Shown here: positions 1 to 10,521 of the stretch, piece after piece
Numbering within the stretch: the first letter of the stretch is position 1
Layout of the letters: the number at the start of each line of letters is the position of its first letter
Source of the DNA: Strigamia acuminata
Taxonomy: Eukaryota; Arthropoda; Chilopoda; Geophilomorpha; Linotaeniidae
DNA length: 64,000 bases
Assembly (NCBI GenBank): GCA_949358305.1
Contig: OX442314.1
Coordinates: forward strand, 9,915,060-9,979,059
Reading direction: 5' to 3'
Notes under the pieces: generated by a model
What the model was told of the DNA's origin: nothing
Databases searched by the model: none
Seen by the model: the letters and a program-made list of their open reading frames with translations, nothing else
Program-made: the position numbers and the translations under genes

Positions 1-139
1 CTTCGTCTTTTACGATGGTTTTATTCGAATAGTGACAGCAAAGATCCAAGAATGAGATAGACCGAGCGCTGTTTCTTGTTAATGGCAAATTTAAATGTTT
101 ATAACCAGACTTCGTTTGCACCTGAATATTTGACCTGTA

Positions 140-542
140 CTCTGGCCGAGTATAAGAGTGCGCTATTTCCTATTGGCCCAGCTTGATTACTCCTAACTGT
201 GGACTGTGTACTTCCACCAGGAAAAGTAGTCTTGTTTTATTTTTTATTTGTTTGATTATTTTAATGATTAAAATGATGTAAGTTTATTTCTTTTTTATAA
301 TAAAATGTTTTTTAAAATCATAAAATATTGTTTTATGCTGGTTTTATTTCTAAATACATGCTTGTTCAGACTGTTGAGTTTATTGGTTGCTTTGTCAGGA
401 AAGCAAGCAGTTTTTGAATTTTCTTATCGGTTGCATTGTCTGGAAAGCACTCAACGTGTATTTTGATCTATTTTTTGGGATCACTACACTAGTGAAAAGG
501 CTGGGCCAATAGGAAATAGCGCACTTTTATACTCGGCCAGAG
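140..542. mobile_element. MITE with ~43-bp terminal inverted repeats and TA target duplication
   Basis: The ends are inverted copies beginning CTCTGGCCGAGTATAA and running through CCTATTGGCCCAGC, with one mismatch. TA lies directly outside both ends (138-139 and 543-544), as in Tc1/mariner-type insertions. No ORF is present, so it is non-autonomous. Just inside the left end is a block (AACTGTGGACTGTGTACT, then GGAAAAGTAGT) that recurs in the MITEs at 9224 and 38788, whose outer repeats are different. Confidence 0.85.
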
Positions 543-544
543 TA

Positions 545-918
545 TACTGTAGTGTAAGTTTTTGAGCCAGACCATTTGCACTAGCGCTGTTTTTGAGGCT
601 GTTCCAGACACTACTTAGCAATAAATCCAGGTATAGTTAAGGCAAAAAAAAATGGCGGACAAACGAGTCACAATGTTGTTGTCCACACATTTTCAAAAGC
701 AGTGCATTGTTGGGACTTGATTAAATTCAAATCAGACTCGATTGTTACAATTACTACAATCTGGTTGTCTACTGACATGGTAGCCATGTTGTTTCGACTA
801 GCAATGTCAATGCATTAAGGGTAGCATGCCAACATAAGATAGTAAAGCTAGCTTATAACTAGCTTATCCAGTTCCCAAAACTAGATAATTTTATCTATTG
901 TAGTTTCCAAGAGTAATA
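545..918. other. No recognisable feature
   Basis: About 370 bases of AT-rich sequence between two MITEs. I see no ORF, splice pair, RNA gene or repeat structure in it. Confidence 0.5.
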
Positions 919-1269
919 CCTTGTTCGCACCAGAAAGTTTGGGCTAGCCCAAAGTTTAAATCTAGTTCTTGTTGTTGGTGCGAACGCATCTAGCCCAAAA
1001 TTATCTAGTTTAAAAATGTTTAAACTAGATAATTCTAATCCAGTTGTGTGAACTAGATAATTGCCAAAGAACTAGATAACTGCAAAGGTCACTTCCCACA
1101 ATTCTGTGCGTAACATGGTCAGTTGATTGTCTATTGGCTGCTTGCTAGCCTAGACATGTGGCTTTTTGCTTTTCGGTGCGAACACTCTAGCCCGAACTTT
1201 TCAAGCTAATATCAGGCCAGAACTAGATTTAAATTTTGGGCTAGCCCAAACTTTCTGGTGCGAACAAGG
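919..1269. mobile_element. MITE family 2, copy A, TA target duplication
   Basis: The terminal inverted repeats of about 50 bp begin CCTTGTTCGCACCAGAAAG and are almost perfect. TA flanks both ends (917-918, 1270-1271). Inside each end is the palindromic GGGCTAGCCC. There is no ORF. A second copy lies at 24355-24698. Confidence 0.85.
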
Positions 1270-1813
1270 TATAAGGCTAACCTAGGATAAGCCGTAGTAA
1301 GACGGGGCACCAAAGGGTCTGAAATTTTACGAAAATTGTCTTGGAAGAGTGGTAATTAGAACTGTGGTCCCAGGTACAGATTTGCTTACTGCGGCCCTGC
1401 TTGTATATCTTTTTTTCACAATTATGGACCTTCCAAACAATTTTCCTATCTACTCTTGCTGAACATTCAAATCTAGTTGTGAAAATTGGTGCGAACGCTT
1501 GCAGTCCACAATTATTTGGTTCAAAATAGGTCTCGGCCTCTGTATCGATTGATTCGTGGGAATAAAATATTCAGAAGGAAAATAAGAGACGTTTGAACTA
1601 GATTGTATCAACTAGATTGACTGTATAAGCTAGCTGAAAATACCTTCCACAAGTCCTTGCGGCATAGTCAGTTGATTGTCTATTGGCACCTTCAATGTTG
1701 TTGATGAATACCAACATCTTCTGGATAGATTCTACACCTATGGTCAAAAACATCTTCACATTTGGAACTGAAGTAGCCTGACAGCATGTGAAGATTTTTT
1801 TGTCCATAGGTGT
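1270..1813. repeat. Diverged MITE family 2 fragment and a hairpin at the LTR insertion site
   Basis: About 1484-1690 contains segments similar to family 2 (GGTGCGAACGC, AACTAGAT, and GTCAGTTGATTGTCTATTGG), so it is an older fragment. About 1731-1813 is an inverted repeat with arms ACACCTATGG...ATCTTCACAT and their complement. The Gypsy insertion begins exactly at the outer edge of its right arm. No gene is seen. Confidence 0.5.
1809..1813. repeat. Target site duplication GGTGT, left copy
   Basis: GGTGT directly precedes the first LTR. The same five bases directly follow the third, truncated LTR at 8518-8522. A 5-bp duplication is usual for Ty3/Gypsy integration, so the three-LTR structure behaves as a single insertion. 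Confidence 0.85.
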
Positions 1814-2106
1814 TGTCGGATATGTGAAGTTCAACGAGAAAGCAATTAACGACTCTCTTGGTTCAAGTGTTGTACAAAACTGTTTAATCATCTCAAAAAC
1901 TACAAAAATGTAAACAAAACGAATCAGCTGGTGATGAGACGACTTCTACTATTGGCCCGGCATATGACGTCATCGGCCAGCACCGGCAGGTGCGCCAGGT
2001 GGCAAACACGCGCGACACACGCCAAAACGTCACACGCGCATCACACACGACGCGCAACGGCCGGCACGCGCACGCGACGCGAACGTGAGGTAGTCCAAAC
2101 CTCACA
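1814..2106 (-). mobile_element. Gypsy LTR 1 (3' LTR of the intact copy)
   Basis: A 293-bp repeat. Read on the minus strand it starts TGTGAGG and ends CCGACA, giving the standard TG...CA ends. By eye it is identical to LTR 2 at 6378-6670. The 5' half on the + strand is AT-rich and the 3' half is GC-rich. The gag-pol stop codon lies five bases inside it. Confidence 0.92.
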
Positions 2107-5100
2107 CGCCCCCCCTAGGGGAGGTGATGGCCCCCATCACAGCTTCCTCTCCGCTGAACTTTTTTAATTGGGCGCCGTGTGCCTTCCATGTTCGTCCATC
2201 ATCACCTGATAAAATAAAAACTTCCGTCCCCAAACGCTCTACAATTGTGTAGGGGCCCTCATAAAGTGCGTCGGACTTCCTTTGCCGTTGTCCCTTCGTG
2301 AAAAGCACCCTGTCCCCCGTCTGCAGGCCGGACGCCTCTCTATTGCGGTCGAAACGGTCTTTGTGCGACCTTCCAGCCTCCTCCAGATTGCAAATCGCCT
2401 CCTCCCTATCTTCCCACAGCCTCTCGAGCCCCTCCGTCTGATCTTCCTCCTCAATTATTACCAACTCCTCCTTAAAATCGGGTGTGTAGCCGTGCACCAG
2501 CTCGAACGGCGTGAACCGCGATGATGACTGCACCGTATTGTTTATCGCCCATATCTGGTCTTGTAGATTCCTTGCCCACTTCTCCAGCCCCCCCTCAGCC
2601 TTTCGCAACTTCTGGACAATCGTCTGCACCATTCGCTCGACTAAACCGTTGGAGGCGTGATGATATGGTGGGCAAACCTCCACCTCCGCGCCCTCACCCT
2701 CCGCGAAATTCACGAACTCCTTGGCGACGAAAGAGGTTCCGGCATCCGTAATGATTTTTCTCGCGGGTCCGAAGCGTCCGAAGACATCTGTACTGACTTT
2801 CTCGACTGATGTTGCCGCCTTGGTGTTACGGACTGGCACTGCCACAACAAATTTGGAGAATAAATCGATTATTACCAATATGAATAAATTTCCCCCACTG
2901 CATGGGTATGGACCGCCGTGATCAATCGCAATCGTGTGAAAAGGTCTGGGCGGGATAGGCCGGTTTGTCAGCAGACCCAACGGCTTTGCGGTTCTGTGAT
3001 TTTGACGCTGGCACCCCTGACAACCACGCACGAAACTCTTAACGGCTCCCTGCATTCCCTTCCACCAATGTCTCCTTCTTAACCTCGACAATGTCTTGTA
3101 GGCGTCCGCGTGCCCACATGACTCGTGGACGGCCTTCATCAACCTTTCGGTCATGTTCCTCGGGACCACTATCTGTGAACATTTTCTATTTCGCCGCGTC
3201 TCCGCGTGAAGCAGCAGCCCTTCAACCACCTCGAACTCTGTTGGCAAATTTGCCACCTTCTCCCTGCAAAACGCGTCGTTTCCCTGTTCCTCCCTCAGTG
3301 TGCTGTCTCTCAATTTAATCATTGCCAGTGTCACCGCTACTTTAGACTCAATCGCACGAGAAAGGGCGTCCGGAATCTCGTTTTCCTTCCCCTTCTTGTG
3401 CTTCATTGTGAAATTGAACTCTTGCAAGTCCAAAATCCACCTCGCGTATTTTCTGTTTAAATCCGTCTTGGCCAGCATATGGGCCACTGCCCAGTTGTCT
3501 GTGAACAGCACGAACTTTATCCCCAATAAGTATGAGCGGAACTTCTCAGTGATTGCCCAGTGGACGGCGAGGCACTCCAGCTCGTTTGAATGGGCTGCGG
3601 CGTACGACTGCGGTATTCCTCTCGACGCAAAAGCGATGGTAACCCATTCTCCGTCCTGCCGCTGCTGGAGAGTAGCGCCCAAGCCGTCGTGGCTTGCGTC
3701 CACACTCACGCACGTCTCGGCCTCGCGTTGAAAATGGGCAAGCCAATCGCACGCCTTCAGTTCCTCACGAATCGCCTCCACTGCCCCCTGATGAGCCCCG
3801 GTCCAAATAAAGCGTACGTCTTTCTTGGTAAGCATCTGCAGTATTTTGGTCTTCGCGGCAAATCCCTTCACGAACCGGCGATGGTACCCGGCAAATCCCA
3901 AGAATGCGCGAACGTCCCTTGCGTTACGAAAACGCTGAAACCGGTCAATGGCCTGCAAACGCGCTGGGTCCGGTCTCTTCCCCTGCCGCGACACGATATA
4001 CCCGAGAAAACTCACTTCCTTCCGCAAAAGTTGGCATTTTGACAAGCGAACTCGCAGACCCTTTTTTTCCAATTCCTCCAAAAATTTTTCCCATCTCGAA
4101 ATTAACTCATCCACGATGCGACTGGATTGGCCGACATCATCCACGTATGCAGCGGTGCGCTCCACCCGTCTACACAATTTGTCCATTATTTCTTGCATTT
4201 TGAATGGTGAAATTTTCAAACCCATTGGCATTCTTGTTAATTCCATGAGCCCTTCCGGTGTCAAAAACGCTATCTTATGACAGTCCCCGCTACGCAGCAA
4301 AACGTGGTAGAACGCCATCGCAACGTCGCCAATGTTAAAATACATTGGTTGCCCTTCTAATAAAAATTCTATTGTTTCATCAATTGTTGGCATCCGGTAC
4401 ATAGACACGTCCACAATCTCATTTAAACGTCGTAAATCGAGTACCGGTCTTAGCTTTTGCTTGGTCTCTCCCTGTTTAACAAACCACAACGGAAAATTGT
4501 ACTGCGACGTTGAGGGTCGACAAATTCCCAACCTCAACCAAAGCGCCATTGTCTCGCTGCACGCCCTCTCGTCGGCTGGCGAGAATTTTCTTGGTTTGAC
4601 TTTGATGGGATTATCGTGTTTCAGACGAATCTCGCATTCCTCGTCCACGCACACGCCCAGTTCGTCGTGTTCGCTGAATGCCTCCCTGTGCTTCCACAAC
4701 ACCCGCCTGAGTCGCTCCCTTTCCTCCGGCAAAACGTCCCTGTCCGCCGCCCCCACGAGCGCCTCTACCTCCTCCCCGAACAGCTGGTCCTGGGCGGAAA
4801 TCTGCTGCTTGGCACGCAAAAGGCAATTCGTCATTGACGTTGAATCCTTAATTTCCTTGTAGAAAGTCACGTCCCCGTTGCCGGATATCATCCACGCCAG
4901 GCCCGCCTGCTTGCGCCAATCCATCCCGATGATTAATGGAAAAGGCGGGTCCTGTACCACGGCGACGTCATTAATCGTGGTCCTCATTCTTCCAATCTGC
5001 ACGTTCAGATCTACATGGCCCAATACTTGTTTGTCGCCATTTGCGGTTTTGAAGTATTCCTTCTCCAAATTTGGCCGGATCTCGACGGTATCGCCAATGT

Positions 5101-6253
5101 ATACCTGGTCCACGGATGAACAATTTGCCCCGCAATCAATCAGGGCCTCCACCTGTCCCCCGAGCTCAGCTGACTGACAATCAACAACCACCAGATTCGA
5201 TTCCGGACACTTTGTCCTGACCATGCAAATGTTCACCTTTCCAGTGGCGCTTTTCTGTTGCTTCTTCGCCTCTTCGTCCTTCTGTTCGGGTTTCTTCGCC
5301 TTCGTGCAGTCGAATGAGCAGTGCCCAATCTCATTGCACCGCCAACACTGCATCTTCGACATATCCATTCCCTTTTTGTATGTTGTATCGTCACGTGGCG
5401 TCCTAATTCGGGTCTCGAGCTTGGCTTTCCCAGCCTCCTTTGGTGTCGTCCTCGGTGGTGATCCACTGGCCTCTCTGTTCCGGTCAATTTCGCGTCCCTT
5501 CCTAATTAATTCAATAAAAGAGTCAAATTTTGCCATACGAAATAAATCACGAGTATGCAAATCGCGAACTCCCTCTACTGTGACATTTATCGTGTCATCC
5601 TTCGAAAAACTGAACGCCTTCTTTGTTGTCTCGATCAGTGCAATTTTTGCGGCAAAATATGTGGCGAGGGACTCGTTCTCCAGCTGCTTTCTTGCAGCGA
5701 TTCGCTGCCTCCACCTGTCATAGGTGTCGACGTCCAAAAAATAGTCCCTAATTGACGCCACCCACTCCGACCACAAAACGAATTTTTTCCCAAAAATGTC
5801 ATACCAATACAGAGCTTCCTCCTTCAATTGTCCGTTTGCCACCGCAATTTTCGCGTGCTCGGTCCATTTTCCCAACGTGGCCGCACGCTCGACGCACTCG
5901 ATAAAATGTTCAACGTTCTCGTCACGTTTTCCCTTGAACACGGGCACTCCCTTCGTCGTGTCCACCTCATGCTGCACTTTGATCTGTCCGGCGAGTCCCG
6001 CCGCAGTCGCCACAATGGCCGACTGGGTTGACCCGGGGTTGACCTTGGCTGTATCTTTTGCCACATTGTCCGCCAAAATTGTGGCCAAAAATTCGCTCTT
6101 CTTTTTGCAGTTGGTTACGTCGATTCCCCGTAACAAACACTCGTCGCGAATGTTTTCGCACGTTAAAAGGTCCAAAACCGGCTCGCAAATCGAAGTTAAC
6201 ACACCTTTCATATCCGCCATTTTATTTCGTGAGTTCCTTTCCTTCACACACAC
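2102..6253 (-). CDS. Ty3/Gypsy gag-pol polyprotein, single intact ORF
   Basis: One uninterrupted ORF of 1383 codons encodes Gag and Pol of a metavirid retrotransposon. The likely start is the second Met (MADMKGV, at 6220), which has better context than the first. Order of domains by residue: SAP-like N-terminus (about 20-65), Gag core (90-260), CCHC zinc knuckle CWRCNEIGHCSFDC (303-316), aspartic protease LIDCGA (about 371) with LIIGMDW (about 440), reverse transcriptase with YVDD (703-706), RNase H with VDASHDG, the ELE glutamate and the FTDN aspartate (851-919), an HHCC finger (about 1044-1083), integrase with D1111, D1170 and E1206, and a GPY/F module (EGPYTIVE). There is no frameshift between gag and pol. 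The protease has Cys where Ser or Thr is usual. The intact frame suggests recent activity, but activity is not shown. Confidence 0.95.
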   Translation of the reverse strand: MCVKERNSRNKMADMKGVLTSICEPVLDLLTCENIRDECLLRGIDVTNCKKKSEFLATILADNVAKDTAKVNPGSTQSAIVATAAGLAGQIKVQHEVDTTKGVPVFKGKRDENVEHFIECVERAATLGKWTEHAKIAVANGQLKEEALYWYDIFGKKFVLWSEWVASIRDYFLDVDTYDRWRQRIAARKQLENESLATYFAAKIALIETTKKAFSFSKDDTINVTVEGVRDLHTRDLFRMAKFDSFIELIRKGREIDRNREASGSPPRTTPKEAGKAKLETRIRTPRDDTTYKKGMDMSKMQCWRCNEIGHCSFDCTKAKKPEQKDEEAKKQQKSATGKVNICMVRTKCPESNLVVVDCQSAELGGQVEALIDCGANCSSVDQVYIGDTVEIRPNLEKEYFKTANGDKQVLGHVDLNVQIGRMRTTINDVAVVQDPPFPLIIGMDWRKQAGLAWMISGNGDVTFYKEIKDSTSMTNCLLRAKQQISAQDQLFGEEVEALVGAADRDVLPEERERLRRVLWKHREAFSEHDELGVCVDEECEIRLKHDNPIKVKPRKFSPADERACSETMALWLRLGICRPSTSQYNFPLWFVKQGETKQKLRPVLDLRRLNEIVDVSMYRMPTIDETIEFLLEGQPMYFNIGDVAMAFYHVLLRSGDCHKIAFLTPEGLMELTRMPMGLKISPFKMQEIMDKLCRRVERTAAYVDDVGQSSRIVDELISRWEKFLEELEKKGLRVRLSKCQLLRKEVSFLGYIVSRQGKRPDPARLQAIDRFQRFRNARDVRAFLGFAGYHRRFVKGFAAKTKILQMLTKKDVRFIWTGAHQGAVEAIREELKACDWLAHFQREAETCVSVDASHDGLGATLQQRQDGEWVTIAFASRGIPQSYAAAHSNELECLAVHWAITEKFRSYLLGIKFVLFTDNWAVAHMLAKTDLNRKYARWILDLQEFNFTMKHKKGKENEIPDALSRAIESKVAVTLAMIKLRDSTLREEQGNDAFCREKVANLPTEFEVVEGLLLHAETRRNRKCSQIVVPRNMTERLMKAVHESCGHADAYKTLSRLRRRHWWKGMQGAVKSFVRGCQGCQRQNHRTAKPLGLLTNRPIPPRPFHTIAIDHGGPYPCSGGNLFILVIIDLFSKFVVAVPVRNTKAATSVEKVSTDVFGRFGPARKIITDAGTSFVAKEFVNFAEGEGAEVEVCPPYHHASNGLVERMVQTIVQKLRKAEGGLEKWARNLQDQIWAINNTVQSSSRFTPFELVHGYTPDFKEELVIIEEEDQTEGLERLWEDREEAICNLEEAGRSHKDRFDRNREASGLQTGDRVLFTKGQRQRKSDALYEGPYTIVERLGTEVFILSGDDGRTWKAHGAQLKKFSGEEAVMGAITSPRGGV
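2107..2119 (-). promoter_or_regulatory. Polypurine tract of the Gypsy element
   Basis: On the minus strand the sequence directly before the 3' LTR is CCTAGGGGGGGCG. A purine run in this position primes plus-strand DNA synthesis in LTR retrotransposons. An equivalent tract precedes LTR 2 at 6671-6683. Confidence 0.75.
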
Positions 6254-6361
6254 CGCACGAGTGTCCTTTCACTTTTATCGCTGTACAGATGTCCGTCTGA
6301 TCGCGAAGCGAGCGAAATCTTACACGTCTCTTCACGTATCGGCGACGTTATCCCGGCTCAA

Positions 6362-6377
6362 CGTGTCGACTGCGCCA
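6362..6377 (-). promoter_or_regulatory. Primer binding site, tRNA-Ser type
   Basis: Directly next to LTR 2, the minus strand reads TGGCGCAGTCGACACG. The first 11 bases match the complement of the 3' end expected for an animal tRNA-Ser ending CGACTGCGCCA. This identifies LTR 2 as the 5' LTR of the intact copy. Confidence 0.8.
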
Positions 6378-6670
6378 TGTCGGATATGTGAAGTTCAACG
6401 AGAAAGCAATTAACGACTCTCTTGGTTCAAGTGTTGTACAAAACTGTTTAATCATCTCAAAAACTACAAAAATGTAAACAAAACGAATCAGCTGGTGATG
6501 AGACGACTTCTACTATTGGCCCGGCATATGACGTCATCGGCCAGCACCGGCAGGTGCGCCAGGTGGCAAACACGCGCGACACACGCCAAAACGTCACACG
6601 CGCATCACACACGACGCGCAACGGCCGGCACGCGCACGCGACGCGAACGTGAGGTAGTCCAAACCTCACA
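6378..6670 (-). mobile_element. Gypsy LTR 2, shared between the two tandem copies
   Basis: The 293-bp LTR is the 5' LTR of the intact copy (followed on the minus strand by the primer binding site) and the 3' LTR of the deleted copy (preceded by a polypurine tract). It appears identical to LTR 1. One LTR shared by two internal regions is typical of tandem elements arising by LTR recombination. Confidence 0.92.
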
Positions 6671-8516
6671 CGCCCCCCCTAGGGGAGGTGATGGCCCCCA
6701 TCACAGCTTCCTCTCCGCTGAACCTTTTTAATTGGGCGCCGTGTGCCTTCCATGTTCGTCCATCATCACCTGATAAAATAAAAACTTCCGTCCCCAAACG
6801 CTCTACAATTGTGTAGGGGCCTTCATAAAGTGCGTCGGACTTCCTTTGCCGTTGTCCCTTCGTGAAAAGCACCCTGTCCCCCGTCTGCAGGCCGGACGCC
6901 TCTCTATTGCGGTCGAAACGGTCTTTGTGCGACCTTCCAGCCTCCTCCAGATTGCAAATCGCCTCCTCCCTATCTTCCCACAGCCTCTCGAGCCCCTCCG
7001 TCTGATCTTCCTCCTCAATTATTACCAACTCCTCCTTAAAATCGGGTGTGTAGCCGTGCACCAGCTCGAACGGCGTGAACCGCGATGATGACTGCACCGT
7101 ATTGATTATCGCCCATATCTGGTCTTGTAGATTCCTTGCCCACTTCTCCAGCCCCCCCTCGGCCTTTCGCAACTTCTGGACAATCGTCTGCACCATTCGC
7201 TCGACTAAACCGTTGGAGGCGTGATGATATGGTGGGCAAACCTCCACCTCCGCGCCCTCACCCTCCGCGAAATTCACGAACTCCTTGGCGACGAAAGAGG
7301 TTCCGGCATCTGTAATGATTTTTCTCGCGGGTCCGAAGCGTCCGAAGACATCTGTACTGACTTTCTCGACTGATGTTGCCGCCTTGGTGTTACGGACTGG
7401 CACTGCCACAACAAATTTGGAGAATAAATCGATTATTACCAATATGAATAAATTTCCCCCACTGCATGGGTATGGACCGCCGTGATCAATCGCAATCGTG
7501 TGAAAAGGTCTGGGCGGGATAGGCCGGTTTGTCAGCAGACCCAACGGCTTTGCGGTTCTGTGATTTTGACGCTGGCACCCCTGACAACCACGCACGAAAC
7601 TCTTAACGGCTCCCTGCATTCCCTTCCACCAATGTCTCCTTCTTAACCTCGACAATGTCTTGTAGGCGTCCGCGTGCCCACATGACTCGTGGACGGCCTT
7701 CATCAACCTTTCGGTCATGTTCCTCGGGACCACTATCTGTGAACATTTTCTATTTCGCCGCGTCTCCGCGTGAAGCAGCAGCCCTTCAACCACCTCGAAC
7801 TCTGTTGGCAAATTTGCCACCTTCTCCCTGCAAAACGCGTCGTTTCCCTGTTCCTCCCTCAGTGTGCTGTCTCTCAATTTAATCATTGCCAGTGTCACCG
7901 CTACTTTAGACTCAATCGCACGAGAAAGGGCGTCCGGAATCTCGTTTTCCTTCCCCTTCTTGTGCTTCATTGTGAAATTGAACTCTTGCAAGTCCAAAAT
8001 CCACCTCGCGTATTTTCTGTTTAAATCCGTCTTGGCCAGCATATGGGCCACTGCCCAGTTGTCTGTGAACAGCACGAACTTTATCCCCAATAAGTATGAG
8101 CGGAACTTCTCAGTGATTGCCCAGTGGACGGCGAGGCACTCCAGCTCGTTTGAATGGGCTGCGGCGTACGACTGCGGTATTCCTCTCGACGCAAAAGCGA
8201 TGGTAACCCATTCTCCGTCCTGCCGCTGCTGGAGAGTAGCGCCCAAGCCGTCGTGGCTTGCGTCCACACTCACGCACGTCTCGGCCTCGCGTTGAAAATG
8301 GGCAAGCCAATCGCACGCCTTCAGTTCCTCACAAATCGCCTCCACTGAGACGACTTCTACTATTGGCCCGGCATCTGACGTCATCGGCCAGCACCGGCAG
8401 GTGCGCCAGGTGGCAAACACGCGCGACACACGCCAAAACGTCACACGCGCATCACACACGACGCGCAACGGCCGGCACGCGCACGCGACGCGAACGTGAG
8501 GTAGTCCAAACCTCAC
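6666..8516 (-). pseudogene. Deleted second gag-pol copy, in-frame fusion to LTR sequence
   Basis: This is an internal region about 99.6% identical to the first copy (about six base differences in 1.7 kb) but deleted from gag to the start of RNase H. The ORF is 616 codons. About its first 57 codons come from LTR 3 read through, and the rest is RNase H, HHCC finger, integrase and GPY/F. At the junction near 8346 (CCACTG/AGACG) only TG is shared by the two parent sequences, which suggests an end-joining deletion. Integrase D, D and E are kept. Gag, protease and reverse transcriptase are missing, so the copy cannot be autonomous. The fused start is probably an accident of the deletion. Confidence 0.85.
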
Positions 8517-8517
8517 A
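8347..8517 (-). mobile_element. Gypsy LTR 3, truncated
   Basis: The GC-rich 171 bp of the LTR are present. The other ~122 bp were lost in the deletion that joins it to the second internal copy. One base differs from LTR 1 (CATCTGACG for CATATGACG). It ends CCTCACA and is followed by the GGTGT target duplication. Confidence 0.88.
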
Positions 8518-8522
8518 GGTGT

Positions 8523-8880
8523 ATAATCCCGGTCATAAAAATTGTTGCCTATTTCCAGTGTTTTTATATTGCTCTTTTGTCTTATGACCCCTTTTAAGTT
8601 TCATCGGGTTTTCTCTTTACCCAGTTGCTATGTATTGTTTTTACTTTCTCTTGTTGCCAATGATGATGTATAGAGGCATGCTGGCATATACAGTAAGCTT
8701 ATGTGCATGGATGTATGGTTTTTTTTGTTCCATGGTGTATGTAGGCAATATAAGGTATTAGAGTTAAAAATTCAGGCATTGGATCTTGACTTTCTTTGTT
8801 GCCAGAGCGAAAAGTTATTGCAGTTAATATGCTTTACAGGTAACTCTTCTTGGAGCTAACTTGTAAGCATCGGAGCATTA
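8523..8880. other. No recognisable feature
   Basis: AT-rich sequence between the Gypsy insertion and the next MITE. I see no gene signal. Confidence 0.5.
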
Positions 8881-9132
8881 GGTCCATTCAATCCTCAAAA
8901 GACGAATTTACTTCTCCTTAAATCACTTAACAATAGCCAATAGCAGGTGCAGAAGAGATGAGTCATTTGAGTAAGTCAACAAAGTGATTTCAATTTTACT
9001 TAATCTTAGTTTTCTTATTTGAATTCTTTCAAGTTGACTTCTCAGAGATATCATGTAAAAAAACGTCCTATCTTGTTTAGAGAAGACATTTTAGACGAAT
9101 AAGTGAATTCGTCTTTTGAAGATTGAATGCAC
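8881..9132. mobile_element. MITE with TTA target duplication (PIF/Harbinger-like)
   Basis: The terminal inverted repeats of about 32 bp read GGTCCATTCAATCCTCAAA on the left and the inverted GTGCATTCAATCTTCAAA on the right, then AAGACGAAT on both. TTA lies outside both ends (8878-8880, 9133-9135). A 3-bp TWA duplication and ends starting GG or GT suggest PIF/Harbinger. No ORF. Confidence 0.7.
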
Positions 9133-9223
9133 TTATGTAAAGAGTGACCCAGAGATTTTCAAAAGGTTTCTCTGGCTCACCCTGTATTAGCTGGATGTTC
9201 TGTTTTCTTCATGGTACTCTATA

Positions 9224-9470
9224 CTCTAAACCGATACAACGTTGACCTAACTCCAGCTGTATCACTGGTGTAGTGGCACAAAAAAGTAGCCCATAACACC
9301 AGAATTGTAATCGAGCTCCAGACATTGTGATTGATTTCCAACACTTGTTTCATTGTCGAAGGTGATGCTTTGAGACAGAACTACTTTTCCGCATAGTAGA
9401 GCACAGTCCACAGTTAGGCGTAATCCGGCTCAACCAATTGGAAATAGGTCAACGTTGTATCGGTTTAGAG
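9224..9470. mobile_element. MITE with TA target duplication, ends CTCTAAACCG
   Basis: The terminal inverted repeats of about 25 bp (CTCTAAACCGATACAACGTT and onwards) are perfect and flanked by TA. On the minus strand the interior contains AACTGTGGACTGTG and GGAAAAGTAGTTCTG, which links it to the MITEs at 140 and 38788 and to the fragment at 42860. Confidence 0.82.
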
Positions 9471-9472
9471 TA

Positions 9473-10329
9473 TATACTTCTGTGCAAATGTAAGGCCGGT
9501 TTTATCCAAAAACTCCGTCTTGCAAGGAGCATATTTGTACGGCTTTGAAGGAATCTGAAACATTGGAGGCTTGATGGCTTCAAATGAGTATATCCATCTC
9601 AAACTCTGAATAATCATTATGAATGTGCCAGAACACTCTTTGGAGATTTTTACTGGATAGACAAACACATTACAATCTTAATCACTCTTCTGTTTTAAGT
9701 AGTTGTGCAGATGCTAAATTTTTGTTAGCTGTCTCTTTGGGTTGTAGTAGGGATTTTTCTAATTGTGTCTCGCAGCACGTAGTAATGCAGAATGTTTTAA
9801 CTCCGCAAACTCGTAGAGGCTTAATATGAGCTAGAACATATACATTGAAGATAACCACCTACGACTATGGAGCCATTTAAAGGTGACAGTGACGAGTAAA
9901 TATTTTCCTCAAGTGAGGACAAACCAACACAATTCTGCTGCCTGTAAATGAAGATTGCACTTTTTTCTCCTGAGCTGTATGATCTTCTTCACCTTTGATA
10001 TTTGGTACAGAATCATTGTAGCTGCACTAAAACTTGAATAGAGAATAAAACATTGTATTGACAACAAGAAAATTAAATGCACACATGCTAATTAAGTCAT
10101 TCTTTCAACTTGGATTCCTTAATCCTTTTGACTATGAACAGGTTTATTGTCAGGATTATTTTTCACTGATATTTTTTACCTGTAATGTGGTTTATGAGTG
10201 GAAAACTTATTATTGTTGGCTGTTATTGCACAAAATGAAGAGGCATTTGGTTCAGAAAAGGAACATTAAGGTATTTAATAATGTGAAAAGAAGTAACAAC
10301 TTACAAAGCAATCTTGGAAGCCCTAGGTA
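9473..10329. other. No supported gene
   Basis: AT-rich sequence with only short chance ORFs. No similarity, splice signals or repeat structure was recognised. Confidence 0.45.
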
Positions 10330-10521
10330 GTGGTTGGCTGAGATAGTGTAGTGATAAGGGAAAAGTGCAACTGGCAAAAACTTAATAGAGAGTTTGCGGG
10401 ATGCATTTTTTCCGAAAAGTTAAAGACTATACGGTATAAAAATAGTGTAAGGGAAAAATGATAAATTAAGTTTTTGCGGGTTGCACTTTTCCCTTATCAC
10501 TACACTATTTCAGCCAACTAC
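10330..10521. mobile_element. MITE with ~40-bp inverted repeats, TA flanks
   Basis: The left end GTGGTTGGCTGAGATAGTGT is repeated inverted at the right end with two mismatches over more than 40 bp. TA lies on both sides (10328-10329, 10522-10523). Its interior stretch (TATACGGTATAAAAATAGTG) recurs inverted at 11155-11310. Confidence 0.78.

Noticed and set aside
1893-2167. Small ORFs in both strands of the Gypsy LTR
   Set aside because: They lie wholly or mostly in LTR sequence, recur with each LTR copy and are explained by its GC-rich, stop-poor composition.
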